Assembly (NCBI GenBank): GCA_002786355.1 | Contig: PGCO01000001.1 | Coordinates: 372,001 to 436,000 of the forward strand | Origin: Sediminibacterium sp. FEMGT703S | GTDB lineage: Bacteria > Bacteroidota > Bacteroidia > Chitinophagales > Chitinophagaceae | Length of the DNA stretch: 64,000 bases | Reading direction: 5' to 3' | Part shown: positions 62,947 through 64,000 of the stretch, in pieces | Numbering within the stretch: position 1 is the stretch's first letter | How the letters are laid out: every line of letters begins with the position of its first letter | Notes under the pieces: generated by a model | Seen by the model: the letters and a program-made list of their open reading frames with translations, nothing else | The model's database searches: none | What the model was told of the DNA's origin: nothing | Made by a program: the position numbers and the translations under genes

Positions 62947-64000
62947 TTAAACTACTCTGTAGCCATTTTTGTATGTGTCTACCGCTGAAATTTCACCCTT
63001 TTCATTATAATTTATCCAGGTTCCATTACCATTTTTTAAAGTGCCTTTATCTCTAATTCTTCCATCCTTGTGAAAAGAAGAGAGAATTTCAATGCGTTTA
63101 CCTATGGGTGTTGATTTTTCATCATACTGATACAAAGCAGCTTGTTCAATTTGACCGTTATCGTAATACCATGTTGCAATACCATCCCTTGCACCATTTT
63201 TGGTTGTTACAGCAATTGAAACCTTACCATTACTATGAAACGCCCTAAATTCACCATTTCCATTAGAAAGTATTTTTTCGCCACTTCTTAAATACTGCTC
63301 CCATATTTTTGATAGCAATCCATCCTTATAAATTTGCACGAGTTCTTTATTTCCATTTTCAAAGTTGAAAGTCCAATTACCGAAACGTGCATATTTTTTT
63401 TCTTTACCATTCCATATTTCAGAACCAAAACTTTTAATATTTCCATTTGGATAATAGTACACTCTGTTCACTTTTCCTTTTCCATCACCAGTAGATTTTT
63501 CAGAAATTTTACCGTTTTCATCCCATGCTGTAGTAGCCATGATAAAATCATTAGCCATGGTGAGTTCACTTGACTTTTGACCGTTTTCTCTAAAGTAAGT
63601 TGTTAAACCGTTGAGCTTACCATCTTTATAAACTTTGGTTGCAGTAATATTTCCTTTGCTGTTATAATAGGTCCACAATCCATCTGGCTGATTATTTTTC
63701 CAATTATACTCCCCTTCAGCAAACTTCCAGCCGTCTTTAGTATATTCCTCCCATTTTCCATATCGATAAAAACTACCAAAATTTTTAAGTGCTTGTTCAA
63801 AGTCTAAAACAGCTTTCCCGTCATAATTACCGCTAATTCCTAAACTCATAACTGTTTCCCCTTTACCGTATCCACCATCACCATTTGAATAGCTGTACTT
63901 ATCATTAAACTTTGTACTAATTACTTTTTCTATATAAATATTTGTGCCATCAAAATCGTAATGTTTTGCTTCCGAACCATCCTCCCAATAAGAGATCCAA
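62947..64000 (-). CDS. MORN/YwqK-like repeat protein (5' end outside window)
   Basis: The frame is open from the stop at 62947 to the right edge, so an apparent start at 63849 is internal and at least 351 residues are present. The chain is built from short beta-hairpin repeats of the YwqK/MORN type: YYNSKGNITATKVYKDGKLN, YYPNGNIKSFGSEIWNGKE, FHSNGKVSIAVTTKNGARDG, WYYDNGQIEQAALYQYDEKS. Upstream codons (YWEDGSEAKHYDFDGTNIYI) continue the pattern. Such repeats are scaffolds of unknown role in Bacteroidota. Whether a signal peptide precedes it cannot be seen. Confidence 0.82.
   Translation of the reverse strand, partial: WISYWEDGSEAKHYDFDGTNIYIEKVISTKFNDKYSYSNGDGGYGKGETVMSLGISGNYDGKAVLDFEQALKNFGSFYRYGKWEEYTKDGWKFAEGEYNWKNNQPDGLWTYYNSKGNITATKVYKDGKLNGLTTYFRENGQKSSELTMANDFIMATTAWDENGKISEKSTGDGKGKVNRVYYYPNGNIKSFGSEIWNGKEKKYARFGNWTFNFENGNKELVQIYKDGLLSKIWEQYLRSGEKILSNGNGEFRAFHSNGKVSIAVTTKNGARDGIATWYYDNGQIEQAALYQYDEKSTPIGKRIEILSSFHKDGRIRDKGTLKNGNGTWINYNEKGEISAVDTYKNGYRVV

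Noticed and set aside
63849..64000. ATG at 63849 as the start of the right-edge gene
   Set aside because: The same frame stays open to the window edge and continues the hairpin-repeat pattern, so the gene is truncated by the window.
1..64000. CRISPR arrays, rRNA or tRNA genes, insertion sequences, phage genes
   Set aside because: Looked for on both strands; no regularly spaced repeats, transposase or integrase motifs, or clover-leaf candidates were seen by eye, although short RNAs could escape notice.

Overview
The window looks like a stretch of chromosome from a low-GC Bacteroidota bacterium, most likely of the Chitinophagaceae type (inferred from gene content and protein style; no 16S gene is present). 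Supporting signs are a 288-residue primary sigma factor starting MRQLKI, Bacteroidota-type promoters (TTTG/TTG, a spacer of about 19, then TAnnTTTG), leaderless or near-leaderless starts, PorP/SprF, bacillithiol synthase BshA, DUF5916 and BNR-repeat proteins, a long-tailed bS16, and a complete nuo operon with a short NuoG. I see no rRNA, tRNA, CRISPR array, insertion sequence, integrase or phage gene. This is mostly core housekeeping DNA with a few lineage-specific genes.

Layout. 1-3664 (minus): exbB, two exbD genes and two tandem tonB genes (the second cut by the window edge) for energy transduction to the outer membrane. 3968-7381 (plus): a large zinc metalloprotease and a small secreted protein. 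7407-8681 (minus): a MacB/FtsX-type ABC permease. 8745-21888 (minus): nuoA to nuoN, all fourteen complex I genes in standard order. 21989-24968 (minus): a small membrane protein, a PstS-like lipoprotein and a TPR protein, a set that in Bacteroidota often accompanies the TonB/ExbBD genes. 25157-31189: hisS, a small secreted protein, a thiolase, rlmN and two pseudouridine synthases. 31193-38652: amidohydrolase, Prx6-type peroxiredoxin, dinB, rimM, rpsP, ffh, a TlpA-like thioredoxin and the primary sigma factor.

38881-49442: a START-like protein, an unknown protein, an LptF/LptG permease followed by a Tat-signal superoxide dismutase and an OsmC protein, a glycosyltransferase, then a CDF transporter, M20 peptidase, S4 protein and trmD run, and a DUF5916 outer-membrane protein. 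49448-64000: a BNR-repeat secreted protein, a PAS sensor lacking its ATPase domain, adenine deaminase, upp, porP, an EI24 membrane protein and an RsmI-like methylase, a secreted M28 peptidase, bshA, and two poorly characterised genes, the last running off the right edge.

Functional themes. Complex I builds the proton gradient that ExbB/ExbD/TonB spend at the outer membrane. Translation and RNA modification are well represented (hisS, rlmN, RluB-like, RluA-like, rimM, rpsP, trmD, S4 protein, RsmI-like). Thiol and oxidative-stress functions are scattered through the window (Prx, TlpA-like, SOD, OsmC, BshA). I did not find a convincing new multi-gene system. The best leads are the NuoG with an altered extra cysteine set, the PAS protein ending after its phospho-acceptor-like helix, the separation of the TonB and PstS/TPR gene groups by nuo, the rpsP-rimM hairpin, and the unassigned proteins at 39261-39878 and 61960-62787.
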